Shown here in pieces: positions 1 to 9,970 of a stretch of DNA of 54,045 nucleotides (position 1 is the stretch's first letter; each line of letters opens with the position of its first letter). The notes beneath the pieces are model-generated. The model saw nothing but the letters and a program-made list of their open reading frames with translations, was not told the DNA's origin and did no database searches. The stretch spans positions 1-54,045 of the forward strand of contig CAIYUC010000129.1 in the NCBI GenBank assembly GCA_903929315.1. The letters are read 5' to 3'. Source of the stretch: an uncultured Bacteroidales bacterium. GTDB taxonomy: Bacteria > Bacteroidota > Bacteroidia > Bacteroidales > FEN-979. A program made the position numbers and the translations under genes.

Positions 1-1563
1 CGTTACCGTTGCCGTATTATCTCTTGTCCAACTGAAGGTCGTTCCTGTTACACTGCCACTCAACACGATGGTGGTGATCGGATTGGATGAACAGATCGTC
101 TGGGAAGATGGCGTGGCTACCGCATTGGGCGTCGGGTTAACCGTGACTGTTGCACTGGTTGCAGCCGTGCATCCATTAACATCGAACACCGTTACTGTGT
201 ATGTGCTGGTCACCGTGGGACTCACCGTGATGCTTGATCCGCTACCCCCAGTGGACCATAAATACCCATTGTAAACCTGGGTTGTAGAAAGCGTTGTCGA
301 ACTGCCGTTACAGATCGCAAGCGTTCCCGTAATGGTTGGAGAAGGTAAGGGGTTAACCGTCACGCCAAATACTATTGGAGCAGCCGCAGTACAGCCGTTT
401 GCATCTGTGTAATTTACACTTATAGATTGTATGCCACTGCTTGTCCAGATAATCGTGGCAGTGTTATCGTTTATTCTACCACCGGCAGTGATGGTGCCAC
501 CAATAACTGCCCAGATATAGTTGGTCATACCTGCCTGTGTTGTGTAAACATTACCAGTTGAGATCAAACAAACAGGTGTTGGTCCGCTGATGGTTGGTGT
601 CGGCGCGGTAGCCGGCTGTAAAATGATAGCCGACAAGGTTGCGGTAATGGAGTTGGCATCAGTTACCGTCACTGAGTAAGTTCCGGCGGTCAGGCCGGAG
701 ATATCCTCAGTGGTGGCTCCGTTGCTCCAAAGGTAGGCATAGGGTGTGATTCCACCGGCGACTGTCAGGTCGATGCTGCCGTTGCTTCCGCCGAAGCAGG
801 AAACGTCGAAGTGGATCTCTGTAACCGTCAAATTATTAAGTGGTCCATTAATTGAAAGAGGCAGGCCGGGAGCGGACTCACAATTATTCTGATCAGTTAT
901 ACTATAGGTATACACACCTTCCGGTAATCCTTTGAAGACACCGGTTGTATTTGTCATTTCAATGGGATGCAGGGTGTAGATCAAAGGAGGTTTTCCCCCT
1001 GATGCTAAAAGTGTGATCGCTCCATCCGATGCTCCGTAATGGGAGATCTGGAATCCATGGTAGTTGGAAGTAACTTTTGCTTTGGTTAAAGTCAGCTTTG
1101 GAGAAACTTTGATTTCTATAATATTACTTGGCGCAACATTGGGCGGTGAATCTGAATCAATAGCTAACAAAATAAATTGGGTGGTGGCAGTAAGAGCCCC
1201 CGATCTATAAGAATAAGAAATAGAATCAGGTGTATAAGTGTTTTTCCAGGTTGAACCATTGTCAAGACTTTGTTGCCATTGATAAAAAATAGTCCCGATA
1301 CCCCCCGATTCTTTCGTAATGATTGTTAATGTGGCAGGAGAGGTATTGTAACAGATCGTTTGGTTCACTCCAATAACCGGGCCCGTGAGTTTTCCGGTAT
1401 TATTGAAAGGATTCAGGATGTTGCTATGCCTGAAAGAAGAAAAGAAATCCTGATAAATATTTGAAGATGCGAACCCTGTAAAAACAAAGAAATAAGTTAA
1501 CACCGTCACGCTGATAACAGATTTTATAGAAGACAAGATATGCTGTGGCGTGAAGTGCTTCAT
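1..1563 (-). CDS. SprB-repeat / Ig-like secreted surface protein (5' part; 3' end outside window)
   Basis: The frame is open from an ATG at 1561-1563 to the left edge, giving 521 codons and no stop, so the gene is partial. Residues 1-35 look like a signal peptide with a hydrophobic core ([14 protein letters not shown]). An Ig-like segment lies at about 60-155. A degenerate SprB unit at about 156-243 contains [18 protein letters not shown] clear SprB repeat follows at about 244-316, with [36 protein letters not shown] and [12 protein letters not shown]/Ig-like modules with ICNGSSTTL and [11 protein letters not shown] make up the rest. Such proteins in Bacteroidota are large cell-surface adhesins, many exported by the type IX system; a C-terminal sorting domain would lie beyond the edge. 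Surface location is inferred and the ligand is unknown. Confidence 0.85.
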   Translation of the reverse strand, partial: MKHFTPQHILSSIKSVISVTVLTYFFVFTGFASSNIYQDFFSSFRHSNILNPFNNTGKLTGPVIGVNQTICYNTSPATLTIITKESGGIGTIFYQWQQSLDNGSTWKNTYTPDSISYSYRSGALTATTQFILLAIDSDSPPNVAPSNIIEIKVSPKLTLTKAKVTSNYHGFQISHYGASDGAITLLASGGKPPLIYTLHPIEMTNTTGVFKGLPEGVYTYSITDQNNCESAPGLPLSINGPLNNLTVTEIHFDVSCFGGSNGSIDLTVAGGITPYAYLWSNGATTEDISGLTAGTYSVTVTDANSITATLSAIILQPATAPTPTISGPTPVCLISTGNVYTTQAGMTNYIWAVIGGTITAGGRINDNTATIIWTSSGIQSISVNYTDANGCTAAAPIVFGVTVNPLPSPTITGTLAICNGSSTTLSTTQVYNGYLWSTGGSGSSITVSPTVTSTYTVTVFDVNGCTAATSATVTVNPTPNAVATPSSQTICSSNPITTIVLSGSVTGTTFSWTRDNTATVT

Positions 1564-2497
1564 AGATTTTTATATACTCCTAAAAGAAGCGATGTTGAAA
1601 ATAGAATCAGTTTGGCGTGCAATATGTCCGGTATTGCAATTTTTTTTTAATTATAAATCAGTACTTTAAATTTTTCTCATATATAAAACAATTCCGGTTT
1701 TCCTCAAGTTTTGTTTACGGATTTCCACAATTGACAAGTGAAAAAAAAAAGTATATTTTTGCTACATTCTATAAGTGTTCCCAATATGAAAGGTTTTTTA
1801 TTAAAAAAAATTGAGTTTTCTCCTGGCCTTTCCGTCTACCTTCAGCCAAACTGCTTTTTTAAAACAGTAAGAGTTATCAATATACATATATTTATAACTA
1901 TGCAATAAAATACAATAACACCATAAGAATGATGTTCTTTTTATCATCCTACCTGTTCTAATAATTTATTGACATAACAAAAACCTTCGAAATATACAAA
2001 ATAATATTGGATAAGTCGACATTATATATTATTAATTTTAAAGAGCTTTCATCCAAATAGTTAAGAAATACTTGGTTAATATATTATTATGTTAACATAA
2101 CAACCATGAGGTAAAATCAATCTATTTAGTTGAATTTCAGATGGTGAAGAATTTATTTTACCAAAATAAACCTAACAATTTTTTCTTATTTAAAAAAAGG
2201 ATCTCCCCCGAAAACAAAATTTCAAGTATCTGTATATCAAATATTTATATATTAATAAATTAATTGCTTAAAAGATTTATTTTATACAAACAACCAACAA
2301 GTTAAGATTATTAATGAGTTACGATATTTAATTTATTATTATTTAGATTAATTCTATACAAAGGTGGCTTTTTAGCTCCCGAATATTATAATTTTAACAT
2401 TTTTTAATAAAAAAAATAAAATTTTTTCTGAAGAAAAAGTATTTCATAACAAATTCATCCATAAAAATTTATGTAAAAATTCTACGACAAAAAAGTG

Positions 2498-2575
2498 AAA
2501 TAGTAAAATGCAAAATAGCAAAATGGCAAAACAGTTTTGCCATTTTGCTATTTTACTATTTTGCATTTGCCTTGT
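2498..2575. repeat. Near-perfect palindrome built of tttgccatttt / tagcaaaatgg words
   Basis: The arms 2510-2532 and 2534-2556 are reverse complements over 23 bp with one mismatch and a single-base centre. The flanks continue the same vocabulary (tagtaaaatgcaaaa before, ctattttgcatttgcc after). The same words recur at 30775-30816. It lies 300 bp upstream of the MBL gene, so a terminator role for the adhesin, which is transcribed away from it, is excluded. Confidence 0.8.
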
Positions 2576-2710
2576 CTCCCAGCCATGATTATCAAGGGAA
2601 CTCATGATTAAAATTAATACCAATTTTTCCCTGAGAGCTAATCAATAGATGAAGAGGCAGAGTTAATGAATGAAAAGGGGTTAACCGGAAATGAACTGGC
2701 GGATGGGGAA

Positions 2711-2761
2711 AGATTACGAATTACGCCTGCCTGCCGTCAGGCAGGGATTACTGATTACGAC
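2711..2761. repeat. gattacgaattac word array interrupted by a GC-rich hairpin
   Basis: The words gattacgaattacg and attactgattacg flank a GC-rich palindrome at 2726-2745, whose arms CCTGCCTG and CAGGCAGG enclose ccgt. The word family recurs at 26370-26391 and 36931-36955 without the hairpin, so the hairpin looks inserted into an existing array. Confidence 0.7.
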
Positions 2762-2830
2762 AACACATTAAGGTATGAAGGCTGAAGTTTGACAATGCGA
2801 GATTTTAGCAACTATTCACCCTGATATTCT

Positions 2831-2838
2831 TACATTTG
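2831..2838 (+). promoter_or_regulatory. -7 box for the MBL/beta-CASP gene
   Basis: TACATTTG matches the Bacteroidota -7 consensus TAnnTTTG and ends 19 bp before the ATG, giving a leader of about 14 nt. No convincing -33 TTTG is visible at the right distance. Confidence 0.5.
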
Positions 2839-2857
2839 CTCCAGATAACCTTAACCG

Positions 2858-4249
2858 ATGAAAATAACCCTTTATGGTGCCGCCGGCGATGTAACAGGAT
2901 CTGCCTACTATGTGCAGACATCCCGTTCGAATGTGTTGATTGATTGTGGAGTATTCCAGGGTGGTAAAAGTGCTGAGCTCAGGAACTGTAAACCACCTCC
3001 GGTCGATTATTCAACTTTGAATTCGGTTATCCTTACCCATGCCCACCTTGATCATACGGGACGGTTGCCTCTGTTGATAAAGCAGGGTTATTCCAACCCA
3101 ATCTTCGCGACTCCTGCAACAATCGAGATGACCGCACTGGTATTGAATGATTCAGTGAGGGTCCAGGCCCATGATCTGAAACGGTCAAACCGTAAACGTC
3201 TGAGGTCCGGCCAGTCACCCCTATCCGCTCTTTATTCAGAAGAAGAGGTTGTCAAAGTGCTGGGTTTGCTTAAACCTGTTTCTTATGAACAGCCCATGGA
3301 AGTTGCTCCGGGGATCATGATGCGATGCGTCGAAGCCGGTCATATCCTTGGCTCTGTCAGTATCGAATTGACCATCAATGAAGACGGACGAAAAAAGGTA
3401 GTTGTGTTTTCCGGTGATCTTGGACCACAGGGAATGGCTATTTTAAAAGATCCTGTACCTTTCAGCTTTGCGGATCTTGTCTTTCTTGAATCAACATATG
3501 GTGACCGTGATCACAAATCATTGAAAGATACCTTGGCTGAAGGTGAAGAAATAATAAAATATGCTATTGCAAATAAAGGAAAGATACTGATCCCTTCGTT
3601 TGCAATTGGCCGTACACAACAGCTTCTCTATTACATGGCAGCCTCATTTCATAAAGAGATCCTGCCGGTATTTAATGTCTATATCGATAGTCCGATGGCC
3701 ATCGAAGCAACGAAGATCTACCTGAAGCACCAGGAATTATATGATGAAGAAGCCCTGGAGCTTTTAAACAGTGGACATCTGAAGGCAGATTTAAGCCATG
3801 TTAAATACTCTCTGACACCCGAGGAATCCATTGCCCTTAATGATGTTCCGGGTCCCATGCTTATCATCGCCGGGTCAGGAATGTGCAATGCGGGACGTAT
3901 TCTGCATCACTTCCGGCATAACCTCTGGCGTCCTGAGACATCCGTCGTCATCGTCGGATACCAGGGTGAAGGAACCCTTGGACGAAGACTCGTTGAAGGA
4001 GCAAAAACTGTCTCTGTTTTTGGTGAGAAGATTGCCGTCAAAGCTCAGGTTCATATGCTGGGAGGATTAAGTGCACACGCGGGTCAGACGGATCTTTTAC
4101 GATGGTTTGACAAGGTTGTAATTTCACGGCCAAAAGTAGTGCTTTCACATGGAGAAGACCGGGGTCGTATACCGCTGGCAGAGATAATTGAACAAAAGTA
4201 TGGGATTAAACCGGTCCTGCCGGAATATGGAGATTCTGTCGAAATTTGA
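2858..4249 (+). CDS. Metallo-beta-lactamase fold / beta-CASP RNA-processing exonuclease
   Basis: This 463-residue protein is a predicted zinc-dependent RNA nuclease of the CPSF73/RNase J-like superfamily, acting in the cytoplasm. The MBL half has HAHLDHTG at 61-68 (motif 2), AGHILGS at 160-166 (motif 3) and SGDLG at 185-189 (motif 4). The beta-CASP insert has FAIGRTQQ at 248-255 and SGMCNAGR at 340-347. SAHAGQTDLL at 405-414 and SHGED at 430-434 complete the metal site. The length fits the bacterial CPSF-like family rather than RNase J (about 550), and there is no KH domain. It ends only 23 bp from the convergently transcribed rplQ. RNA substrate and endo- versus exonuclease mode cannot be told from sequence. 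Confidence 0.9.
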   Translation: MKITLYGAAGDVTGSAYYVQTSRSNVLIDCGVFQGGKSAELRNCKPPPVDYSTLNSVILTHAHLDHTGRLPLLIKQGYSNPIFATPATIEMTALVLNDSVRVQAHDLKRSNRKRLRSGQSPLSALYSEEEVVKVLGLLKPVSYEQPMEVAPGIMMRCVEAGHILGSVSIELTINEDGRKKVVVFSGDLGPQGMAILKDPVPFSFADLVFLESTYGDRDHKSLKDTLAEGEEIIKYAIANKGKILIPSFAIGRTQQLLYYMAASFHKEILPVFNVYIDSPMAIEATKIYLKHQELYDEEALELLNSGHLKADLSHVKYSLTPEESIALNDVPGPMLIIAGSGMCNAGRILHHFRHNLWRPETSVVIVGYQGEGTLGRRLVEGAKTVSVFGEKIAVKAQVHMLGGLSAHAGQTDLLRWFDKVVISRPKVVLSHGEDRGRIPLAEIIEQKYGIKPVLPEYGDSVEI

Positions 4250-4272
4250 TTAACGAATTGATCTGGCAGGTT

Positions 4273-4896
4273 TCAGGATTTATCTTCTTCTTCTTCTGCC
4301 CCGGATTGTTCCTCTTCTGTTTCGGATGGTTCCTCTTGTATTTCTTCTGTTTCCGTTACCTTGTCTTCAGGAGTTTGTTTTGATGTTTTTTTCCTTTTCT
4401 TTGGAACTGCTTCAACGGGTTCTTCTTCGTTCACTGCTTCGGTTTCGGCAGTTGCTTTTTCTTTGGTTTTCTTCGTGGTACTTCTCCTTCTTCGGGTGGT
4501 TTTAGCCGTTGTTTCTTCTTTAATATGTAGCAGATTTTCATTATAGTCGACCAACTCGATGATGCACATTTCTGCATTATCGCCCAACCGGGTGCCGGTT
4601 TTTAAAATCCTTGTATAACCACCGTGACGTTCAGCAATTTTCTTTGAAATTTCCCGGAAAAGTTCGGAAACAGCCTCTTTGTTTTGCAAATAGCTGAATA
4701 CTAACCTCCTGGAATGCGTGGAATCTTCTTTCGAATTTGTGAGAAGTGGTTCAACAAATGTACGCAGCGCCTTAGCCTTTGCCAGCGTCGTCCTGATCCT
4801 TTTATGAAGGATCAACGATGAAGCCATGTTCGACAACATAGCTTTCCTGTGTGAGCTTGTTCTCCCTAAGTGGTTGAATTTCTTACCGTGTCTCAT
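4273..4896 (-). CDS. rplQ: 50S ribosomal protein L17 (bL17) with long charged C-terminal tail
   Basis: Last gene of the superoperon, 6 bp behind rpoA. Residues 1-120 are a complete bL17 domain ([52 protein letters not shown]), which binds 23S rRNA near the tunnel exit. Residues 121-207 are an added low-complexity tail of alternating basic ([23 protein letters not shown]) and strongly acidic stretches, ending in [15 protein letters not shown]. coli L17 is 127 residues. Bacteroidota often extend it, but this tail of almost 90 residues is long. Function of the tail is unknown. Confidence 0.97.
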   Translation of the reverse strand: MRHGKKFNHLGRTSSHRKAMLSNMASSLILHKRIRTTLAKAKALRTFVEPLLTNSKEDSTHSRRLVFSYLQNKEAVSELFREISKKIAERHGGYTRILKTGTRLGDNAEMCIIELVDYNENLLHIKEETTAKTTRRRRSTTKKTKEKATAETEAVNEEEPVEAVPKKRKKTSKQTPEDKVTETEEIQEEPSETEEEQSGAEEEEDKS

Positions 4897-4901
4897 TTCA
4901 A

Positions 4902-5894
4902 TTATTCCTTATCTAATTTATATTTAGCAGTATTCATACCAAATTCCAGGCCTTTGGATTTTACAAGTTCTTCGAGTTCAGTAAGTGATTTTTTTCCAAA
5001 ATTCCTGAATTTAAGCAAATCGTTTTTATTGAAAGCCACAAGGTCACCCAATGTTTCAACATCAGCTGCCTTCAAACAGTTTAATGCTCTGACCGAAAGA
5101 TCGAGATCCACAAGTTTGGTTTTCAGAAGCTGACGGATGTGGAGAGAAGTTTCATCGAACTCCTCGGTAACCGTCTTTTCTGTGGTATCCAGTGTGATCT
5201 TTTCGTCAGAGAAAAGCATGAAGTGATGAATAAGTATTTTCGCTGCTTCTTTCAACGCTGTCTTTGGATGAATGGATCCATCGGTCTCAACGTCGATAAT
5301 GAGTTTCTCATAATCCGTTTTCTGTTCAACCCTATAATTCTCAATATGATAAGTCACATTCCGGATCGGAGTATGGATCGAATCAATGGGAATTTTTCCA
5401 ATAACCGAACCGATGGTTTTATTTTCTTCCGCAGGAACATAGCCGCGACCTTTATCAATGGTTAGTTCCATTGTGATTTTGACATTCGATTCCAGATGGC
5501 AGATCACCACTTCCTGGTTCAAGACCTGAAAGACGGATAAGAACTTGTTAATATCGCCTGCCCGGAAGACATTCTGCTGGCCAATAATAACCGTAACTTT
5601 TTCTGATGATTCTGTTTCAATCTGTCTTTTAAAACGGATTTGTTTCAGATTCAGGATTATTTCCGTGACATCCTCAATGATTCCTTTGATGGTTGAGAAT
5701 TCCTGGTCGACTCCTTCGATTTTAATTGAAGTAATTGCATAACCTTCCAGTGAGGAAAGCAATATCCTTCTTAAAGCATTACCAATTGTGATCCCAAAAC
5801 CTGGCTCCAGCGGACGAAATTCAAAAACACCTTTGAAGTCGTCTGCTTCAACCATGATCACTTTATCCGGTTTCTGGAAAGGTAATATCGCCAT
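4902..5894 (-). CDS. rpoA: DNA-directed RNA polymerase subunit alpha
   Basis: This 330-residue protein dimerises to scaffold assembly of core RNA polymerase. The N-terminal domain (about 1-235) shows the assembly signatures [20 protein letters not shown] and [18 protein letters not shown]. The C-terminal domain (about 255-325), which contacts UP elements and activators, shows [20 protein letters not shown] and [13 protein letters not shown]. It sits between rpsD and rplQ as in the classical alpha operon. Length and domains are normal. Confidence 0.98.
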   Translation of the reverse strand: MAILPFQKPDKVIMVEADDFKGVFEFRPLEPGFGITIGNALRRILLSSLEGYAITSIKIEGVDQEFSTIKGIIEDVTEIILNLKQIRFKRQIETESSEKVTVIIGQQNVFRAGDINKFLSVFQVLNQEVVICHLESNVKITMELTIDKGRGYVPAEENKTIGSVIGKIPIDSIHTPIRNVTYHIENYRVEQKTDYEKLIIDVETDGSIHPKTALKEAAKILIHHFMLFSDEKITLDTTEKTVTEEFDETSLHIRQLLKTKLVDLDLSVRALNCLKAADVETLGDLVAFNKNDLLKFRNFGKKSLTELEELVKSKGLEFGMNTAKYKLDKE

Positions 5895-5930
5895 GATATA
5901 TTGTTTAGTGAGTGAATGAAAATTCTGATA

Positions 5931-6536
5931 TTATTTTGAATACAATTCAACGATCAGCTGCTCTTTTATGTTCTCCGGAATTTCCGATCTTTCGGGGTAA
6001 TTCATGAATTTACCTGCCATCATGTCCTTGTCCCATTCCAGCCATGAAAACTGGTTTGAACGGGAGGCAAGGGAATCTGTGATCATTTCCAGCGATTTTG
6101 ACCGTTCCCTTATTGCAATGATATCTCCCGGTTTCAAATCATAAGAAGGAATATTGCACACTTTCCCATTGACGGTGATATGCCTGTGACCCACAACTTG
6201 CCGTGCTCCGCTTCTTGTGGGAGCAATCCCAAGACGAAAAACGACATTATCCAAACGCGCTTCGATCAGCTGTAATAATACTTCACCCGTAATACCTTTT
6301 TTCCTTGATGCCTTGATAAATGTATTTTTAAATTGTCGCTCCAGGATACCATAGGTGTATTTTGCCTTTTGCTTTTCCATTAACTGAGTTCCGTATTCGG
6401 AAAGTTTAGGCCTTCTTCTTGACATTCCGTGCATTCCCGGAGGATAATTTTTCTTCTCGTAGTGTTTGTCGGGACCAAAGATCGGATCTTTGAACTTCCT
6501 TGCAATTCTTGTTTTTGGACCAATATATCTTGCCAT
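5931..6536 (-). CDS. rpsD: 30S ribosomal protein S4 (uS4), zinc-less form
   Basis: At 201 residues it is a primary 16S rRNA binder and, in other bacteria, an autoregulator of the alpha operon. The N-terminus ([20 protein letters not shown]) lacks the four cysteines of the zinc form. The S4 RNA-binding domain is at about 92-160 with [13 protein letters not shown] and [15 protein letters not shown]. It precedes rpoA by 36 bp. Confidence 0.98.
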   Translation of the reverse strand: MARYIGPKTRIARKFKDPIFGPDKHYEKKNYPPGMHGMSRRRPKLSEYGTQLMEKQKAKYTYGILERQFKNTFIKASRKKGITGEVLLQLIEARLDNVVFRLGIAPTRSGARQVVGHRHITVNGKVCNIPSYDLKPGDIIAIRERSKSLEMITDSLASRSNQFSWLEWDKDMMAGKFMNYPERSEIPENIKEQLIVELYSK

Positions 6537-6569
6537 AATTTTAGATGGATTTATTATTAAAACCGGAAA

Positions 6570-6959
6570 TTATACCCTTCTTCTTTTGGGAGGCCTGCAA
6601 CCATTGTGCGGTAATGGAGTGATATCTGTTATTTCGGCTACTTCTATACCCGAAGTATGGATAGTACGGATAGCTGATTCTCTTCCTGCACCGGGACCTT
6701 TAATATAGACCTTCACCTTCCTCAATCCCAGATCATATGCCACTTTTGCAGCTTCCTGGGCAGCCATCTGAGCCGCATAAGGAGTGTTTTTCTTAGATCC
6801 TTTAAATCCCATTTTTCCTGCAGAAGCCCATGAAATGACCTGGCCGCTATTGTTGGTTAAAGTAATTATGATATTATTGAATGAGGCATTTACATATGCC
6901 TTACCGATAGCATCAATTTTTACAACTCTTTTCTTTGAACTTTTTTCAGTCTTTGCCAT
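6570..6959 (-). CDS. rpsK: 30S ribosomal protein S11 (uS11)
   Basis: 129 residues; it forms part of the platform and lines the mRNA exit cleft. Signatures are [33 protein letters not shown] and the C-terminal [16 protein letters not shown], which carries the universally conserved basic tail. It lies between rpsM and rpsD. Confidence 0.98.
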   Translation of the reverse strand: MAKTEKSSKKRVVKIDAIGKAYVNASFNNIIITLTNNSGQVISWASAGKMGFKGSKKNTPYAAQMAAQEAAKVAYDLGLRKVKVYIKGPGAGRESAIRTIHTSGIEVAEITDITPLPHNGCRPPKRRRV

Positions 6960-7016
6960 AATTCCTTCTTACTGCTTTTTAACTAAACAATTTCGTCGCG
7001 GACATTGATCCGGTTT

Positions 7017-7397
7017 TTACCCTTTCGTTGCTTTCTTTTTATTGGCAACGGTCTTTTTCCTGCCTTTTCGCGTTCTTGCATTATTTTTAGTACTCTGACC
7101 CCTCACGGGAAGTCCCTGACGATGTCGAACACCCCGGTAACACCCGATGTCCATCAGGCGTTTGATGTTCATCTGAACTTCAGAACGTAGTGCGCCCTCA
7201 ACCTTGATGTTTTCAGTAATAACCGTACGGATCTTGTTCAAATCATCATCATTCCAATCCTGAACTTTTTTATTCCAGTCCACATTGGCTTTATTCAGTA
7301 TTTTCTGAGCAGTGCTGCGACCAATGCCATAAATATAGGTGAGCCCTATTTCACCCCTTTTTTGTTTTGGTAAATCAATACCTGCAATTCTGGCCAT
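7017..7397 (-). CDS. rpsM: 30S ribosomal protein S13 (uS13)
   Basis: 126 residues, in the small-subunit head, contacting the P-site tRNA and forming bridges to the large subunit. [34 protein letters not shown] and the signature [20 protein letters not shown] are intact, and the lysine-rich tail is normal. It opens the S13-S11-S4-alpha-L17 block. Confidence 0.98.
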   Translation of the reverse strand: MARIAGIDLPKQKRGEIGLTYIYGIGRSTAQKILNKANVDWNKKVQDWNDDDLNKIRTVITENIKVEGALRSEVQMNIKRLMDIGCYRGVRHRQGLPVRGQSTKNNARTRKGRKKTVANKKKATKG

Positions 7398-7427
7398 ATA
7401 AATCCCTTATTTTACGATTTTTCAATA

Positions 7428-7544
7428 TTAACCTTGTCTTTGTTTGAATTTCGGGTTTTTCTTATTGATAATATATAATTTACCCTTCCTGCGAACGATC
7501 TTACAATCTGCAGATCTTTTCTTGATAGATGCTCTGACTTTCAT
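7428..7544 (-). CDS. rpmJ: 50S ribosomal protein L36 (bL36), zinc-less form
   Basis: Translation from the ATG at 7542-7544 gives 38 residues beginning [20 protein letters not shown] and ending [12 protein letters not shown]. Only one cysteine (C14) remains of the CxxC...CxxxxH zinc ribbon, so this is the zinc-independent type usual in Bacteroidota. It sits between infA and rpsM, its standard place. Confidence 0.96.
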   Translation of the reverse strand: MKVRASIKKRSADCKIVRRKGKLYIINKKNPKFKQRQG

Positions 7545-7561
7545 TTTCTTATAATAATTTA

Positions 7562-7780
7562 CTATTGATATCTGAATGTTATTCGTCCTTTTGTAAGATC
7601 GTAGGGTGACATTTCAATTTTAACCTTATCACCCGGAAGGATCTTGATATAATGCATCCTCATTTTTCCTGAAATGTGAGCCGTTATAACATGTCCATTT
7701 TCCAGTTCTACACGGAACATCGCGTTTCCGAGGGATTCGACGACGGTACCATCTTGCTGGATCGACGTTTGTTTTGCCAT
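7562..7780 (-). CDS. infA: Translation initiation factor IF-1
   Basis: A 72-residue S1-like OB-fold protein that occupies the A site during initiation. [40 protein letters not shown] and [16 protein letters not shown] cover the whole family. It starts 10 bp after the map stop codon. Confidence 0.98.
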   Translation of the reverse strand: MAKQTSIQQDGTVVESLGNAMFRVELENGHVITAHISGKMRMHYIKILPGDKVKIEMSPYDLTKGRITFRYQ

Positions 7781-7790
7781 TTAAATATTG

Positions 7791-8570
7791 TTATATTCTA
7801 TTTGATCGAAGAACTTCCTCAATGTATTGAAACGTTGAAAGAACATCCGCTTTTTCCTTTCTCACGACCACCGTAAGCTCAAAATGAGCCGATGGTAAAC
7901 GGTCCGCGGTACGGATCGTCCATCCGTCCTTAGCCTGCAAAATATTCTTTGTTCCCAGATTGATCATAGGTTCAATACAAATTACGAGTCCTTCCTGTAG
8001 TTTCACCCCCGATCCTTTTTTTCCGTAATTGGGAATATCCGGTTTTTCATGCAGGTGTCTTCCTATACCATGGCCAACCAATTCCCTTACGATAGAATAC
8101 TCAAATGACTCGATATATTCCTGGACCGCAGCACTTATGTCTCCTACTCTTTTCCCGGAAACTGCCATCTCAATTGCAAGGAACAGCGATTCCCTGGTTC
8201 TTCGTAACAGGTCCAGCACTTCCGGGGCTATGTCGCCTACTGCAAATGTATAGGCAGAATCTCCGTAAAACCCGTTCTTTATGCTGCCACAGTCAATCGA
8301 AACAATATCACCATTTTTAAGAACTCTCTCTCCCGGTATCCCATGAACAATTTCGTCGTTTATTGAAATGCACAGGGTGTTCGGGAATCCGTTATATCCT
8401 TTAAAACCCGGAATCGCCCCCTCTTCAACCAAAAAATCCTCCGCAATCCTGTCTAATTCAATAGTTTTAATCCCTGGTTCAATATATTTTGCTACTTCCG
8501 CAAGGGTTCTGCTGACGATTAAAGCATTCTCCCTTAAAATCCTTATATCTTCCTCACTTTTTATATCCAT
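7791..8570 (-). CDS. map: Methionine aminopeptidase, type I
   Basis: 259 residues; removes the initiator methionine from nascent proteins. The pita-bread metal ligands can be placed: Asp in SIDCGSIKNG, Asp in YGDSA, His in GHGIGRHLHE, Glu in CIEPM and Glu in AHFELTVVV. The usual EHT at the last motif is ELT here, which keeps the ligand but changes the neighbour. It lies between secY and infA, linking export, initiation and N-terminal maturation. Confidence 0.97.
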   Translation of the reverse strand: MDIKSEEDIRILRENALIVSRTLAEVAKYIEPGIKTIELDRIAEDFLVEEGAIPGFKGYNGFPNTLCISINDEIVHGIPGERVLKNGDIVSIDCGSIKNGFYGDSAYTFAVGDIAPEVLDLLRRTRESLFLAIEMAVSGKRVGDISAAVQEYIESFEYSIVRELVGHGIGRHLHEKPDIPNYGKKGSGVKLQEGLVICIEPMINLGTKNILQAKDGWTIRTADRLPSAHFELTVVVRKEKADVLSTFQYIEEVLRSNRI

Positions 8571-8592
8571 TCAAATTCCTTGAATGTTATTA

Positions 8593-9960
8593 TTATCCAG
8601 TCATACTTAACGATGAACGCCCCTTGATCCTGCCCGACTTTGTTAATCCGTCATAATGCCTCATTAGTAAGTGGCTTTCGATTTGCTGTAATGTATCAAG
8701 TACAACACCAACAAGGATTAACAGGGAAGTTCCTCCATAAAATTGTGCAAATTGCGTGTTTACACCGAGTAGTCTTACAAAAGCCGGCATAATAGCCACG
8801 AAACCAAGGAAAATAGACCCTGGAAGGGTAATCCTCGACATGACATTATCAATAAATTCAGCAGTTTTTCTTCCCGGTTTGACACCTGGAATAAATCCCC
8901 CGTTTTTCTTCATATCTTCGGCCATCTGATTCGGATTAACCGTAATTGCCGTATAGAAATATGTAAAAAGAATAATGAGTATAAAAAATGTTAAATTGTA
9001 TGGCCAACTATTGAAGTCCGTGAAGACCCGTGCAAAGCCCGATAGCGCTTCAGAGTTCGCAAATCCTGCCAGGGTGAGGGGTAAGAACATGATTGCCTGG
9101 GCAAAGATAATCGGCATAACACCGGCAGCATTCACCTTAAGGGGAATATATTGTCGCACTCCGCCGTATTGCTTGTTCCCGACAATGCGTTTAGCATATT
9201 GAACGGGGATCCTTCGTGTACCCTGGACGAGTAAAATGGTAACAAGAATAACAAACACAAGGAATGCAATTTCAGCGACAAACAATACAAGTCCCCCACC
9301 CTTCTGTTCCATTCTTGAAACAAGTTCCCCGAATAATGCAAAGGGTAATCTTGCTATGATCCCGATCATAATGATCAGGGAAATACCGTTACCGATCCCT
9401 TTATCGGTGATCCTTTCACCCAGCCACATGATAAACATCGAGCCTGCCGTCAACATGATGATGGAGGAAATGCCGAAGAATGAAAAGATCGAATGATGCA
9501 AGACATTCGGATTGAAAGGCGTGATCGCCTCGGGTGGAAGCTGGGAAACAAGGTTTGCAATATATCCCGGAGATTGGAAAATAAGGATCACAACAGTAAG
9601 ATAACGGGTGATCTGGTTTATTTTTTTCCGGCCACTTTCACCTTCTTTCTGTAACTTCTGGAAATAAGGAATTGCCATGCCCAATAATTGCACTACGATG
9701 GATGCAGAGATGTAAGGCATGATGCCAAGAGCAAAAATGGAAGCACGGGAAAAAGCGCCTCCCGAGAACATGTTCAGTAATCCAAGTAATCCACTCTTCG
9801 TCTGATTCTGAAGGGCCTCAAGCATGCTCGGATCAACCCCTGGAAGAACGACATATGCACCTAAACGATAAATAACGATGATGCCAAGGGTATATAGGAT
9901 CCTTTTGCGAAGATCTTCAATCTTGTAAATATTACGAAGGGTTTGAAAAAGCTTTTTCAT
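8593..9960 (-). CDS. secY: Protein translocase subunit SecY
   Basis: A 455-residue integral membrane channel of the Sec translocon with about ten hydrophobic segments. Recognisable parts are the N-terminal RKRILYTLGIIVIYRLG, the plug/TM2 region with MFSGGAFSRASIFALGIMPY, the cytoplasmic loop RRIPVQYAKR and GGFIPGVKPGR. It is in its usual place after rplO. Confidence 0.98.
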   Translation of the reverse strand: MKKLFQTLRNIYKIEDLRKRILYTLGIIVIYRLGAYVVLPGVDPSMLEALQNQTKSGLLGLLNMFSGGAFSRASIFALGIMPYISASIVVQLLGMAIPYFQKLQKEGESGRKKINQITRYLTVVILIFQSPGYIANLVSQLPPEAITPFNPNVLHHSIFSFFGISSIIMLTAGSMFIMWLGERITDKGIGNGISLIIMIGIIARLPFALFGELVSRMEQKGGGLVLFVAEIAFLVFVILVTILLVQGTRRIPVQYAKRIVGNKQYGGVRQYIPLKVNAAGVMPIIFAQAIMFLPLTLAGFANSEALSGFARVFTDFNSWPYNLTFFILIILFTYFYTAITVNPNQMAEDMKKNGGFIPGVKPGRKTAEFIDNVMSRITLPGSIFLGFVAIMPAFVRLLGVNTQFAQFYGGTSLLILVGVVLDTLQQIESHLLMRHYDGLTKSGRIKGRSSLSMTG

Positions 9961-9970
9961 TCAAAACTGT

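Larger units (their letters stand above)
1564..2857. other. AT-rich intergenic region without a credible gene
   Basis: About 1.3 kb separates the adhesin start from the MBL nuclease start. From about 1600 to 2500 it is extremely AT-rich, with A/T runs and no open frame that looks like protein; a 65-codon frame at 1617-1814 is low complexity. The right third holds a long palindrome (2510-2556), a word array interrupted by a GC hairpin (2711-2761) and the promoter of the downstream gene. I see no tRNA or other recognisable RNA. Confidence 0.7.

Noticed and set aside
1617-1814. 65-codon open frame in the AT-rich gap
   Set aside because: Composition is driven by A/T runs, no recognisable domain, no promoter box; looks like chance.
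3033-3218. Minus-strand frames inside the MBL gene and other gene-internal frames
   Set aside because: They are shadows of strongly supported coding frames with no family features of their own.
4250-4272. Bidirectional terminator between the MBL gene and rplQ
   Set aside because: The 23-bp gap has no hairpin with a T-tract.
7791-8570. Inactive methionine aminopeptidase because of ELT instead of EHT
   Set aside because: The metal-binding glutamate and the other four ligands remain; activity is expected.
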